This document shows positions 6,805 to 13,992 of a stretch of 15,489 nt of DNA, piece by piece. The notes beneath the pieces were generated by a model that ran no database searches, had not been told where the DNA came from, and saw only the letters and a program-made list of their open reading frames with translations. The position numbers were made by a program, and so were the translations under genes. Within the stretch, counting starts at the first letter, position 1. Each line of letters opens with the position of its first letter. This stretch comes from Dehalococcoidia bacterium (GTDB lineage Bacteria > Chloroflexota > Dehalococcoidia > E44-bin15). Where the stretch lies: positions 1 through 15,489 of the forward strand of contig JAGMCC010000008.1 in the NCBI GenBank assembly GCA_023129355.1, written 5' to 3'.

Positions 6805-7032
6805 ATGAAAGAGCTTATCGAGTTTATCGTCAAGGCGATCGTGAACAATCCGGATGAGGTGGTGGTAACCGAGGAGCAAAGCGAAGGAGGGGTGCTACTC
6901 AAGCTTCAGGTTAACCAGGAGGATATGGGACGGGTGATCGGCAAGCAGGGTCGGGTGGTCCAGGCGATGCGCACCCTGCTCCGGGTGATCGCGGCCAAAG
7001 CAGGCACCCGGGTAGAGCTCGTAGTAATGTAA
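6805..7032 (+). CDS. khpA: KhpA-type KH-domain RNA-binding protein
   Basis: A single small KH domain of 75 residues, the normal size for KhpA (YlqC). The RNA-binding loop is 'GRVIGKQGR' (42-50, GxxG = GKQG), followed by helix 'VVQAMRTLLRVIAAKAG' and strand 'RVELVVM'. In other bacteria KhpA pairs with KhpB (Jag/EloR) and binds many RNAs, influencing cell length and division. AAGGAG (6795-6800) lies four bases before ATG 6805. Its place between rpsP and rimM is the common one for this gene, and it is translated within the same operon. Confidence 0.95.
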   Translation: MKELIEFIVKAIVNNPDEVVVTEEQSEGGVLLKLQVNQEDMGRVIGKQGRVVQAMRTLLRVIAAKAGTRVELVVM

Positions 7033-7050
7033 TCCTGGTTCGGTGGCACT

Positions 7051-7557
7051 ATGGATTCCCAGTTCATCGAGGTGGGCCGGGTCGTTGCACCGTGGGGAGT
7101 GCGGGGTGACATAAAGGTGGAGGTGATGACAGACTTCCCCGACCGGTTCTCACCCCAGGAGAAGGTTTACATCGAGGGACGAGCGGTGACCATCGAAAGG
7201 AGCAGATGGCACCGGGGGAGGGTAATCCTCAAGCTGGCCGCCATCGATAGCGTTGAGGATGCCGAGGGGCTTCGCGGTCGATTCTTAGAGGTGCCCCAGT
7301 CCCAGCTTCGCGCACTGCCAAAGGATGAGTATTATCAGTTTCAGCTCCTGGGCCTCGAGGTCTGGACAACTGAGGGGGAGCTTCTGGGGCAAATCGCCCA
7401 CATCCTGCCCACCGGTAGTAACGATGTTTATGTGGTGCCCTCAAAGCATGGGGAGTTGCTTATCCCCGCCATTGAGGATGTGGTGAAATCGGTGGACCTG
7501 GAGAGGGGGCGAATTGTTATTAAGGTGATCCCGGGTTTACTTCAGCAGAAGGCTTGA
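7051..7557 (+). CDS. rimM: Ribosome maturation factor RimM
   Basis: RimM assists maturation of the 30S head by binding uS19 and the 16S rRNA 3' domain. The 168 residues show the two expected domains. The N-terminal beta-barrel (about 1-85) contains 'VGRVVAPWGVRGDIKVE' and 'LRGRFLEV'. The C-terminal PRC-barrel (about 92-165) contains 'YYQFQLLGLEV', 'GSNDVYVV' and 'LIPAIEDVVKSVD'. The gene begins 18 bases after khpA with only a weak GGTGG ribosome site, so it may rely on translation of khpA. It normally precedes trmD and rplS; here it is followed by rex, 19 bases on. Confidence 0.96.
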   Translation: MDSQFIEVGRVVAPWGVRGDIKVEVMTDFPDRFSPQEKVYIEGRAVTIERSRWHRGRVILKLAAIDSVEDAEGLRGRFLEVPQSQLRALPKDEYYQFQLLGLEVWTTEGELLGQIAHILPTGSNDVYVVPSKHGELLIPAIEDVVKSVDLERGRIVIKVIPGLLQQKA

Positions 7558-7576
7558 CACCGAGGCGAGGACAGAA

Positions 7577-8209
7577 ATGACAGGTCAAATCCCAGAGGTA
7601 GTAATCTTTCGTTTGCCGTTATACCTTCGCATCCTGACACTCCTCGCGGCAGAGAACGTTGAGGTGGCGAGTTCTCAGGAGTTGGGAGAGAGATTGCAGA
7701 TGACCCCGGCGCAAATTCGAAAGGACCTGAGCTACTTCGGCAAGTTTGGCAAGCAGGGTAAAGGCTACAACGTGAGACTGCTCCGGGAGCAATTACGAGA
7801 GATCCTGGGGCTTGACCGGGAGTGGCGCATGGCCCTAATCGGGGTGGGAAGATTGGGGAAGGCGATCCTTGACTATGGTATTCTTGCGCTACGCGAGTTC
7901 ACCATCGTGGCTGCCTTTGACATAGACCCTCATCAAATTGGCAAAAAAGTAAGCGGGGTGATGATTCAAGATCTCGCCGAGCTCGCCGATACGGTGAAAA
8001 AAGAGGGCATCGAAATTTGTGTTGTCGCCGTGCCCCCGTCACAGACTCAACAGGCTATCGACTGCTCGGTGGGTTGCGGCATCAAAGCGATCTTAAACTA
8101 TGTACCCGCTGCTGCCCGGGTGCCCAAGGACGTGCGAATCCAGGAGGTGGATCCCACGCTCGCCCTGCAAACCATGACCTACCATTTAAAGTCCCTGGGC
8201 TCCTCCTGA
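7577..8209 (+). CDS. rex: Redox-sensing transcriptional repressor Rex
   Basis: Rex binds DNA when NADH/NAD+ is low and releases it when NADH rises, controlling fermentative and respiratory genes. The 210 residues fit the family. A winged helix (about 10-65) has 'FRLPLYLRIL', 'SSQELGERL' and the hallmark 'TPAQIRKDLSYFGKFG' (43-58). A Rossmann domain has the dinucleotide loop GVGRLG (89-94) and the ribose-binding acidic residue in AAFDIDP (D115). 'ILNYVPAAARVP' and the swapped C-terminal helix complete the fold. It is the last gene of the rpsP unit, and its end overlaps the convergent atpC by 24 bases. No Rex operator of the TTGTGAAnnnnTTCACAA type was found in this window, so the regulated targets lie elsewhere or use a diverged site. 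Confidence 0.96.
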   Translation: MTGQIPEVVIFRLPLYLRILTLLAAENVEVASSQELGERLQMTPAQIRKDLSYFGKFGKQGKGYNVRLLREQLREILGLDREWRMALIGVGRLGKAILDYGILALREFTIVAAFDIDPHQIGKKVSGVMIQDLAELADTVKKEGIEICVVAVPPSQTQQAIDCSVGCGIKAILNYVPAAARVPKDVRIQEVDPTLALQTMTYHLKSLGSS

Positions 8210-8626
8210 GCCAGGCTTCCTCTTTCTCCTGCGCTCCGCTATCTTGAGCCGCATCAGAGAGCGCATGAGCGCGGCCTCGGCGGCGGCAAGGTCCATTTCA
8301 GCAGGGCGTTCCTTAAGCTGCTCCTCAGCGCGGCTCTTCGCCTCCTCAGCACGGCTAATATCGATCTCCTCAGCCCGCTCAGCGACATCGGCAAGCACGG
8401 TAACCCTGTTCTGCATTACCTCAAGGAAGCCGCCGCTCACAAACATCGCCGTCTCCTCGCCATCCTTCCGCACCAACATCTCGCCGGGCTGAAGCATGGT
8501 TAAGAGCGGGGCATGGCCAGGCAGGATACCTAACTGCCCCTCGATGCCGGGGGCAACGATGATATCGACATCATCGGAGTAGACAATGCCCTCAGCAGTC
8601 ACGATCTCGAATTTGAGTTTAGCCAA
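8186..8626 (-). CDS. atpC: ATP synthase epsilon subunit
   Basis: The epsilon subunit sits on the central stalk and restrains ATP hydrolysis. From TTG 8626 the protein has 146 residues beginning M-A-K-L-K-F-E-I-V. It has an N-terminal beta-sandwich ('GQLGILPGHAPLLTML', 'FVSGGFLEV', 'VTVLADVAERAEEI') and a C-terminal helical hairpin rich in Glu and Arg, ending in a basic RRRKRKPG tail that is somewhat longer than usual. TTG 8626 is preferred over ATG 8668 because it gives the family N-terminus, has GAGGG seven bases upstream and overlaps the preceding gene by eight bases; the ATG would give a 50-base overlap. It is the last gene of the atp operon and overlaps rex by 24 bases tail to tail. Confidence 0.93.
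   Translation of the reverse strand: MAKLKFEIVTAEGIVYSDDVDIIVAPGIEGQLGILPGHAPLLTMLQPGEMLVRKDGEETAMFVSGGFLEVMQNRVTVLADVAERAEEIDISRAEEAKSRAEEQLKERPAEMDLAAAEAALMRSLMRLKIAERRRKRKPGSGGAQGL
8194..8215. terminator. Candidate bidirectional terminator at the rex/atpC junction
   Basis: CCTGG(G)CTC (8194-8202) pairs with GAGCCAGG (8208-8215), eight base pairs with one bulged G and a five-base loop. The rex stop (8207-8209) lies inside it. On the plus strand a pyrimidine-rich tract CTTCCTCTTTCTCC follows. The structure is seen; efficiency as a terminator is uncertain because the T tract is interrupted. Confidence 0.4.
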
Positions 8627-8897
8627 TTTCTCGCCCTCTATGTAACATGGTACAACGCCAATGCTCATAAGCTTGTCTTATTTTCGGGTCTACTTGGTCA
8701 GCCAGACCCCAAATCCTCTGGTCGTTTGATTCTATAGACAATCTCTGAATTACAAGACCTACATTTTTAAAGCCCGCGTCTTTCAAAATTGCCTTTAGTC
8801 CCTGCCGAAAGCTAGCTTCACTTATCTGACTCCCCTTGAAGGAATACCATAATCTCTCAATAGCCTTTGCTATTGGGCCTCTCCGTTTCCTCGCCAT
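8619..8897 (-). CDS. Unrecognised 92-residue protein inside the atp operon
   Basis: This small basic protein lies between atpD and atpC, which are normally adjacent. I do not recognise it. It starts M-A-R-K-R-R-G-P and is predicted largely helical ('GPIAKAIERLWYSFKG', 'SFRQGLKAILKDAGFKNVG', 'DPKIRQAYEHWRCTML'), with no membrane segment. Evidence that it is translated: a strong GGGGGTGA ribosome site just before ATG 8897, a gap of only 12 bases after the atpD stop, and an eight-base overlap with the atpC start. Codon use is unlike the flanking atp genes (many ATA, AGA, TTA and GTA codons) and the region is more A+T-rich, which suggests a transferred gene that has been fitted into the operon. 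It is not an atp subunit known to me. Confidence 0.7.
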   Translation of the reverse strand: MARKRRGPIAKAIERLWYSFKGSQISEASFRQGLKAILKDAGFKNVGLVIQRLSIESNDQRIWGLADQVDPKIRQAYEHWRCTMLHRGREIG

Positions 8898-8909
8898 AAC
8901 TTCACCCCC

Positions 8910-10301
8910 CTACCCCTCCAGCTCCTTCGCCCTCTCTACCACCTCATCGATGGTGCCCACCATGTAGAAGGCCTGCTCGGGGTGGACATCGTGGTTCCCA
9001 TCAAGGATTTCCTTGAAGCCGCGCACCGTCTCTTTAACCGGAACGTAGCGACCTGTCATGCCGGTGAAGGCCTCGGCGACGAACATGGGCTGGGAGAGAA
9101 ATCGCTGGATCTTGCGGGCGCGCCCTACGGTGAGCTTGTCTTCCTCCGAGAGCTCCTCAATACCCAATATGGCGATGATGTCCTGGAGGTCTCTGTAGCG
9201 CTGGAGCACCCGCTGCACCCCGCGCGCCACGCCGTAATGCTCCTCGCCGACAACGCGTGGGTCGAGGATGCGGGAGGTGGAGGACAGGGGATCAACGGCA
9301 GGGTAGAGTCCCTGCTCGGCAATGGAGCGCTCCAGGGCGACCACGGCGTCGAGGTGACCGAACACCGTTGCCACGCCAGGGTCGGTATAGTCATCGGCAG
9401 GGACATAGATCGCCTGGAAGGAGGTAATGGAGCCCTTCTTGGTGGAGGTGATTCGCTCCTCCAGGTCGCCCATCTCGGTTGCCAGCGTGGGCTGATAGCC
9501 CACCGCAGAGGGCATCCGACCCAGGAGCGCCGAGACCTCCATGCCAGCCATAATGTAACGATATATGTTATCGATAAAGAGCAGTACATCCTGCCCCTCA
9601 ACATCGCGGAAGTATTCCGCCATGGTGAGCCCGGTGAAGCCGATGCGCAGCCTCACACCGGGAGGCTCGTTCATCTGCCCGAAGACAAGCACGGTTTTAT
9701 CGATGACCCCCGAAGCCTTCATCTCATACCATAGGTCGTTGCCCTCTCGAGAGCGCTCCCCCACCCCGGCAAAGACGGAGAAGCCGCCATGCTCCGTGGC
9801 AATATTGCGAATCAACTCCATGATGATAACGGTCTTGCCCACCCCGGCGCCGCCGAATGCACCCACCTTCCCCCCTTTGGTGAAGGGGGTGATCAGGTCG
9901 ATTACCTTGAGCCCGGTCTCCAGCATCTGGGTAGAGGTCTCCTGCTCCCGGAAGGAGGGCGGGGAGCGGTGAATAGGCCATCGCTCCTCAGCCTCCACAG
10001 GCCCCAGATCGTCCAGGGGCTCACCAAGGATATTGAACAGCCTTCCCAGAGTGGCTGGACCCACGGGGACAGTGAGCGGTGCCCCAGTGTCGATAGCCTC
10101 AGCGCCGCGCTCCAGGCCATCGGTGGGGGACATGGCGAGGCAGCGAACCCAGTTATTCCCCACATGCTGCTGCGTCTCGAGGAGGATCTTCCCCTCATCG
10201 AGGGGGATCTCGATAGCGTTATTGAGCGCCGGCAGCTCATCAGGGGGGAACTCTATATCCACCACCGTGCCGATTACCTGGGCTACTTTACCTTTTGCCA
10301 C
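8910..10301 (-). CDS. atpD: ATP synthase beta subunit (catalytic)
   Basis: This is the catalytic subunit of the F1 headpiece, 463 residues and full length. The P-loop GGAGVGKT is at 150-157, the catalytic Glu is in GERSREGND (E182), the Walker B region is 'DVLLFIDNIYRY' (238-249), 'ALLGRMPSAVGYQPTLATEM' follows, and the DELSEED-type lever is EELSEED (382-388). The stretch YRYIMAGMEVSALL is slightly divergent from the common FRFTQAGSEVSALL but resembles E. coli. The start is GTG 10301 with a strong AGGAGG site just upstream. It lies 19 bases after atpG and 12 bases before the inserted small gene. Nothing suggests loss of activity. Confidence 0.99.
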   Translation of the reverse strand: MAKGKVAQVIGTVVDIEFPPDELPALNNAIEIPLDEGKILLETQQHVGNNWVRCLAMSPTDGLERGAEAIDTGAPLTVPVGPATLGRLFNILGEPLDDLGPVEAEERWPIHRSPPSFREQETSTQMLETGLKVIDLITPFTKGGKVGAFGGAGVGKTVIIMELIRNIATEHGGFSVFAGVGERSREGNDLWYEMKASGVIDKTVLVFGQMNEPPGVRLRIGFTGLTMAEYFRDVEGQDVLLFIDNIYRYIMAGMEVSALLGRMPSAVGYQPTLATEMGDLEERITSTKKGSITSFQAIYVPADDYTDPGVATVFGHLDAVVALERSIAEQGLYPAVDPLSSTSRILDPRVVGEEHYGVARGVQRVLQRYRDLQDIIAILGIEELSEEDKLTVGRARKIQRFLSQPMFVAEAFTGMTGRYVPVKETVRGFKEILDGNHDVHPEQAFYMVGTIDEVVERAKELEG

Positions 10302-10320
10302 GATAACCTCCTGCCTTATT

Positions 10321-11178
10321 CTAAACCAGCGCCGCCGCTCCTCCGGTGATGTCCAGAAGCTCCTTAGTTATCATCTCCTGCCTCGCCTTGTTATAGGTCA
10401 GGGTAAGATCCTCGATGATCTCGTTGGCGTTATCGGTGGCGTTGCTCATCGCCACCATCCGCGCTGACTGCTCGCTGGCGATGGACTCAAGGATAACATG
10501 GTAGAGCCCCATCTCAACGAAGCGGGGGAGAAGCTGAGCCAGCACCTCGTCCGGTGAGGGCTCGTAGATATACTCCACATTTTGCCCCGGTTCAATAGCC
10601 GCCGGCTCAATGGGGAGCAGCCGCCACAGCACCGGCCGCTGGCTCATGGTGGTTACAAACTGGGTGTATGATAGATATACTTCATCGATGAGGCCATCGG
10701 TGTAATCATCAATGACGATGCGGGCGATGGGGAGGACATCGACTATGGAAGGACGGTCGCCAAAACGGGTGAACTCGGCGCGCACCTCCTGCCCGGAGCG
10801 CACCATGAAATCCCTCCCCTTGCGACCGATAACAACGGTTGTCGCGGGAACACGCTGCTCCAGGATAAAGCTAGCCACACTGCGATTAACACTGGCAACA
10901 AGCCCGCCACAAAGGCCTCGGTCGGGAGTAATATGGATGATGGCTATCCTGTTCACCGGCCGCTTAACCAGGAGGGGGTGAATCTCTTCGCCGTAGCGGC
11001 GCTGCGCTGCCAGGTTGGCAAGAACATGCCTCATCTCCTCGGCGTAAGGGCGAGCAGCGATGGTGCGCTCCTGAGCACGCCTCATCTTGGAGGCAGCGAC
11101 CATCTCCATTGCCCTGGTGACCTTGGCTGTGCTCTGGACGCTCTTGATGCGGCGGCGAATTTCACGGATGGTTGGCAT
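10321..11178 (-). CDS. atpG: ATP synthase gamma subunit
   Basis: The gamma subunit is the rotating central shaft of F1. The 285 residues show the conserved N-terminal helix 'IRRRIKSVQSTAKVTRAMEM' (about 7-26), followed by 'VAASKMRRAQ', the DRGLCGGL motif (86-93) and the C-terminal helix 'SNATDNANEIIEDLTLTYN' and 'ARQEMITKELLDITGGA', which contacts the beta subunits. It starts at ATG 11178 with only a weak ribosome site, 64 bases after atpA. That gap is one of the longer ones in the operon and has no clear terminator. Length and motifs are normal for the family. Confidence 0.98.
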   Translation of the reverse strand: MPTIREIRRRIKSVQSTAKVTRAMEMVAASKMRRAQERTIAARPYAEEMRHVLANLAAQRRYGEEIHPLLVKRPVNRIAIIHITPDRGLCGGLVASVNRSVASFILEQRVPATTVVIGRKGRDFMVRSGQEVRAEFTRFGDRPSIVDVLPIARIVIDDYTDGLIDEVYLSYTQFVTTMSQRPVLWRLLPIEPAAIEPGQNVEYIYEPSPDEVLAQLLPRFVEMGLYHVILESIASEQSARMVAMSNATDNANEIIEDLTLTYNKARQEMITKELLDITGGAAALV

Positions 11179-11242
11179 TCTTTCGACCGTTGGGAATATA
11201 CTCTATCTGCTCTCTCCCACTCTATCAATAACTGTGATGCCC

Positions 11243-12751
11243 TCAGTACGGCACCTTCTCCTTGAACTCGGCGATCGCCTGCTTCAGCGCCTCCTCGGTC
11301 TCATCGCTGAGCTCCTTCTCCGCAGCTATGCGCTGACCAATCTCAGGGTGGCTTGTCTCCATGAAGCGATGGAAGCCTTCCTCAAAGGCTCTCACCTTCT
11401 CCACAGGGACATCGTCGAGGTAGCCGTTGATCACGGCGTGGAGGATAGTCACCTCTTTTTGCAGGGGCATGGGAACATACTGGGGCTGCTTCAGCACCTC
11501 GGTGATGCGCTGCCCCCGCTCCAGTTGCGTCCTGGTTGCCTTATCCAGCTCGGCAGCACCAAACTGAGAGAAGGTCGCCAGCTCCCGGTACTGAGCGAGG
11601 TCCAGCCTCAATTTCCCCGCCACTTGCTTCATCGCCCTGGTTTGAGCAGCGCCCCCCACCCGGGAGACGCTGAGCCCGACATTTAGCGCCGGCCTTATAC
11701 CGGCATTGAACAGATCGGTCTCCAGATATATCTGGCCGTCGGTGATGGAGATTACATTGGTGGGGATATAAGCCGATATATCGCCGGCCTGTGTTTCGAT
11801 GATGGGCAGGGCGGTAAGCGAGCCGCCGCCATACTCCGGCGCCATCTTGGCGGCGCGCTCCAGGAGGCGGCTATGGAGATAGAAGATATCGCCCGGGTAT
11901 GCCTCGCGACCTGGAGGGCGACGCAGTAGCAATGAGAGCTGACGATAGGACCAGGCATGCTTGGACAGGTCGTCGTAGATAATCAGGGCATCCCGCCCCT
12001 GCTCCATGAACTCCTCGCCGATGGTGCAGCCGGCGTAAGGGGCGATATACTGCAGCGCCGCCGGGTCGGAGGCGTGAGCGGAGACCACGATGGTATGCTC
12101 CATAGCTCCATGGTGCTCCAGGATGGCTACCGCCTGCGCCACCTTGGAGGATTTCTGTCCAATGGCAACATATATACAGATGAGGTCGCCACCTTTCTGG
12201 CTGATGATGGCATCGAGGGCGATGGCGGTCTTACCGGTGGCGCGGTCACCAATGATGAGCTCTCGCTGCCCCCGCCCCAGGGGGATCATGCTATCGATAG
12301 CCTTGATCCCGGTATGAACCGGGGTGTCCACCGACTGGCGCAGCACCACATTAGGGGCCACTCGCTCCACGGGGCAGGTTTTTTCATACTTCAGCGGCCC
12401 CTTGCCATCGAGAGGCTGGCCCAGTGGATCGATTACTCGACCTATAAGGCCATCACCTACTGGCACCTCGGCGATCCTGCCGGTGGAGCGCACCTCGTCC
12501 CCCTCCTTGATCTCGGCCCAGTTACCCAGGATCACCGCACCAACGCTATCCTCCTCCAGGTTAAGGGCGATGCCGATTATCCCATTGGGGAACTGGAGCA
12601 GCTCGCTATACCTGGCACCGGAGAGCCCGTGAATGCGCGCAATGCCGTCGCCCACCTCGACCACGGTGCCTACATCCACCATGGTTACCGTGGTGCCAAA
12701 TTGCTCGATCTGCTGTTTTATGATCGCGGTGAAGTCACGGGCACGAGCCAT
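11243..12751 (-). CDS. atpA: ATP synthase alpha subunit
   Basis: The alpha subunit is the regulatory, non-catalytic nucleotide-binding subunit of F1; 502 residues is normal. The P-loop GDRATGKT is at 168-175, 'DLSKHAWSYRQLSLLLRRPP' and 'GREAYPGDIFYLHSRLLERA' lie at about 261-300, and the arginine finger is in SVSRVGGAAQ (R364). The N-terminal helix ('FTAIIKQQIEQF') that contacts delta is present. ATG 12751 follows a good GGAGG site seven bases upstream. A 132-base gap containing a duplicated block separates it from atpH. One small oddity is His in SKHAWSYRQ, where Gln (SKQA) is usual. Confidence 0.99.
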   Translation of the reverse strand: MARARDFTAIIKQQIEQFGTTVTMVDVGTVVEVGDGIARIHGLSGARYSELLQFPNGIIGIALNLEEDSVGAVILGNWAEIKEGDEVRSTGRIAEVPVGDGLIGRVIDPLGQPLDGKGPLKYEKTCPVERVAPNVVLRQSVDTPVHTGIKAIDSMIPLGRGQRELIIGDRATGKTAIALDAIISQKGGDLICIYVAIGQKSSKVAQAVAILEHHGAMEHTIVVSAHASDPAALQYIAPYAGCTIGEEFMEQGRDALIIYDDLSKHAWSYRQLSLLLRRPPGREAYPGDIFYLHSRLLERAAKMAPEYGGGSLTALPIIETQAGDISAYIPTNVISITDGQIYLETDLFNAGIRPALNVGLSVSRVGGAAQTRAMKQVAGKLRLDLAQYRELATFSQFGAAELDKATRTQLERGQRITEVLKQPQYVPMPLQKEVTILHAVINGYLDDVPVEKVRAFEEGFHRFMETSHPEIGQRIAAEKELSDETEEALKQAIAEFKEKVPY

Positions 12752-12759
12752 TTTTTAAC

Positions 12760-12889
12760 CTCCGATTTGTTCCGTCAATCTATTTCTAAAAGATACTTCC
12801 CGATATATCCCACAAAGCCTTCGTGGAGAGTGAATAGCCTCCGATCTATCCCGTTAGTCTATCTCCAAGAGCGGCATCCCGATCTATTT
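12760..12889 (-). repeat. Diverged direct repeat and hairpin in the atpH-atpA gap
   Basis: A block of about 51 bases occurs at 12760-12810 and again at 12839-12889 (79-base period), roughly 70% identical, with many of the differences being transitions. Both copies carry the ATCGGAGG ribosome-site sequence on the minus strand. The copy at 12760 serves atpA; the copy at 12839 has no start codon nearby and is a decoy. Between them CCACGAA and TTTGTGG form a seven-pair hairpin with a three-base loop (12810-12826, one G-U pair). The atpH stop lies in the second copy. It could tune the alpha to delta expression ratio, or be a relic duplication. Confidence 0.6.
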
Positions 12890-13411
12890 CATCAGGCTCT
12901 CCCTGAGAGCGAGAAGCCGCGACTTAGTGCTGCCATCGATGAGCTTATCCCCCACCCTGGCCACGAGCCCCCCGATAATGGCGGGGGCGACCCTGGTGGT
13001 CAGCACAATCTCCCGGCCCACCAGAACACCGAGACGACGAACAAGCTTGTCCTTCTCTTCAGGCTCCAGGGGGACAGCGGTCGTCACCTCAGCATGGGCT
13101 ATCCCCTGATGTTCATCGACCAGCCGCCCATACTCCAGAACCATATCCGCCACCAGGCCCAATCTCCCACGGGACACCAGTAGCAAGGCCAGGTTCATTA
13201 CCAGGGGGTTCAACCCCTCAAGGCCCTGGCGCAAAATCCTCTCCTTCTCGTCGAAGCGAATCCTGGGGCTTTCCAAAAAGGCAAAAATAAGGGGATCCCT
13301 CACCGCTTCGGAAAGCCGCTCCAGGTCCCCGCGCCATACCTCCAATTCTTTCCGCTCCAGAGCGATCTGAAACGCTGCCTGGGCATGCCTTCTCGCCGCA
13401 GCCCGCGCCAT
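12884..13411 (-). CDS. atpH: ATP synthase delta subunit
   Basis: The delta subunit (OSCP) joins the peripheral b stalk to the top of F1. The 175 residues have the family pattern: an N-terminal helical bundle 'ARRHAQAAFQIALERKE' (6-22), 'LNPLVMNLALLLVSRGRL' in the middle, and the C-terminal 'LVARVGDKLIDGSTKSRLLALRESL' segment. ATG 13411 overlaps by one base the stop of a possible mini-cistron (TGATG) and has a GGAGG site. It ends inside the duplicated block ahead of atpA. Confidence 0.97.
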   Translation of the reverse strand: MARAAARRHAQAAFQIALERKELEVWRGDLERLSEAVRDPLIFAFLESPRIRFDEKERILRQGLEGLNPLVMNLALLLVSRGRLGLVADMVLEYGRLVDEHQGIAHAEVTTAVPLEPEEKDKLVRRLGVLVGREIVLTTRVAPAIIGGLVARVGDKLIDGSTKSRLLALRESLMK

Positions 13412-13473
13412 CAGCCCTCCTCCTTCGCAACTCCCGCTGTCATCCCTTCCTTTTTCGTAACCCCCGCTGTCAA
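13411..13473 (-). CDS. Possible 20-residue mini-cistron bridging atpF and atpH
   Basis: A frame opens at TTG 13473, overlapping the atpF stop in a TTGA arrangement, and ends at TGA 13413-13411, overlapping the atpH ATG as TGATG. It encodes two near-copies of a decapeptide: MTAGVTKKEG and MTAGVAKEEG. The second copy also begins with an ATG (13443) that has GGAAGGG directly before it. This may be a real coupling device that carries ribosomes from atpF to atpH, or a chance result of the 30-base duplication that stayed in frame. No homologue is known to me. Confidence 0.25.
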   Translation of the reverse strand: MTAGVTKKEGMTAGVAKEEG

Positions 13474-13480
13474 CCCTTCC
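13424..13480 (-). repeat. 30-base tandem duplication at the atpF-atpH junction
   Basis: Positions 13424-13450 and 13454-13480 match at 24 of 27 bases with a 30-base period. Each copy contains a purine-rich GGAAGGG ribosome-like site on the minus strand. The first copy read on that strand includes the atpF stop codon. Confidence 0.8.
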
Positions 13481-13967
13481 CCCCAGGAGCCTGCTCCAGT
13501 ACCTCCTCTATAAGGCGGCGATGCTTCTCCCGATCCAGTGTCTCGTTGACCACCTTCTCGGCAGCGGTTATCGCCAGGTCAACAAACTGGCGCTTGACCT
13601 CATCGATAGCCGCATCACGCTCCCGCTCGATCTCAGTGCGCGCCCGGGCGACGATAACCTCCGCCTCCTGCCTTGCCTCCCCCCTCGCCTCCTCTTTGAG
13701 GCGCTCCCCCATCTGAGCCGCTTGAGCCAATATATCCTGCCCATCCCTGCGGGCAGCCCCCAGTTGCTCCCTGACCTGCTCCTCAGTCTTGGCCATCTGC
13801 TCCTTGATCTGCTCAGCCTGCTCCATGCTCTCCTTGATTCTATTAGAGCGCTCATCGAGCATCCGGCGCACCGGTTTATAGAGCACGACGGTGAGCAGGC
13901 CAAACAGAAGAAAGAAACCTACAAGCTGTGCCACCAAGCCTGGCACATTAATACCAATGTCTCCCAT
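13470..13967 (-). CDS. atpF: ATP synthase b subunit (peripheral stalk)
   Basis: The b subunit dimer forms the stator stalk linking Fo to delta. The 165 residues have one membrane helix near the N-terminus (about 10-30, 'LVAQLVGFFLLFGLLTVVL') followed by 'YKPVRRMLDERSNRIKESM' and a long charged coiled coil to about 140, with the typical 'AITAAEKVVNETLD' before the end. A GAGAGGAG site lies just before ATG 13967. It begins 25 bases after atpE. Only one b gene is present, so a homodimer is expected. Confidence 0.97.
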   Translation of the reverse strand: MGDIGINVPGLVAQLVGFFLLFGLLTVVLYKPVRRMLDERSNRIKESMEQAEQIKEQMAKTEEQVREQLGAARRDGQDILAQAAQMGERLKEEARGEARQEAEVIVARARTEIERERDAAIDEVKRQFVDLAITAAEKVVNETLDREKHRRLIEEVLEQAPGGKG

Positions 13968-13992
13968 ATCGACTCCTCTCCCGTTAATGCAA

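Noticed and set aside
8627..8668. ATG 8668 as the atpC start
   Set aside because: It would add 14 non-family residues and a 50-base overlap; TTG 8626 gives the conserved N-terminus and a ribosome site.
8982..9734. Plus-strand open frame of 250 codons opposite atpD
   Set aside because: It is a shadow of the certain beta-subunit gene, with no recognisable motifs.
11179..11242. Internal promoter before atpG (TTGATA-17-TAGAGT on the minus strand)
   Set aside because: The -10 match is only four of six and no other evidence supports it.
11957..13183. Plus-strand open frame of 408 codons opposite atpA and atpH
   Set aside because: atpA and atpH are certain on the other strand. The frame has no family resemblance and arises from high-GC codon structure.
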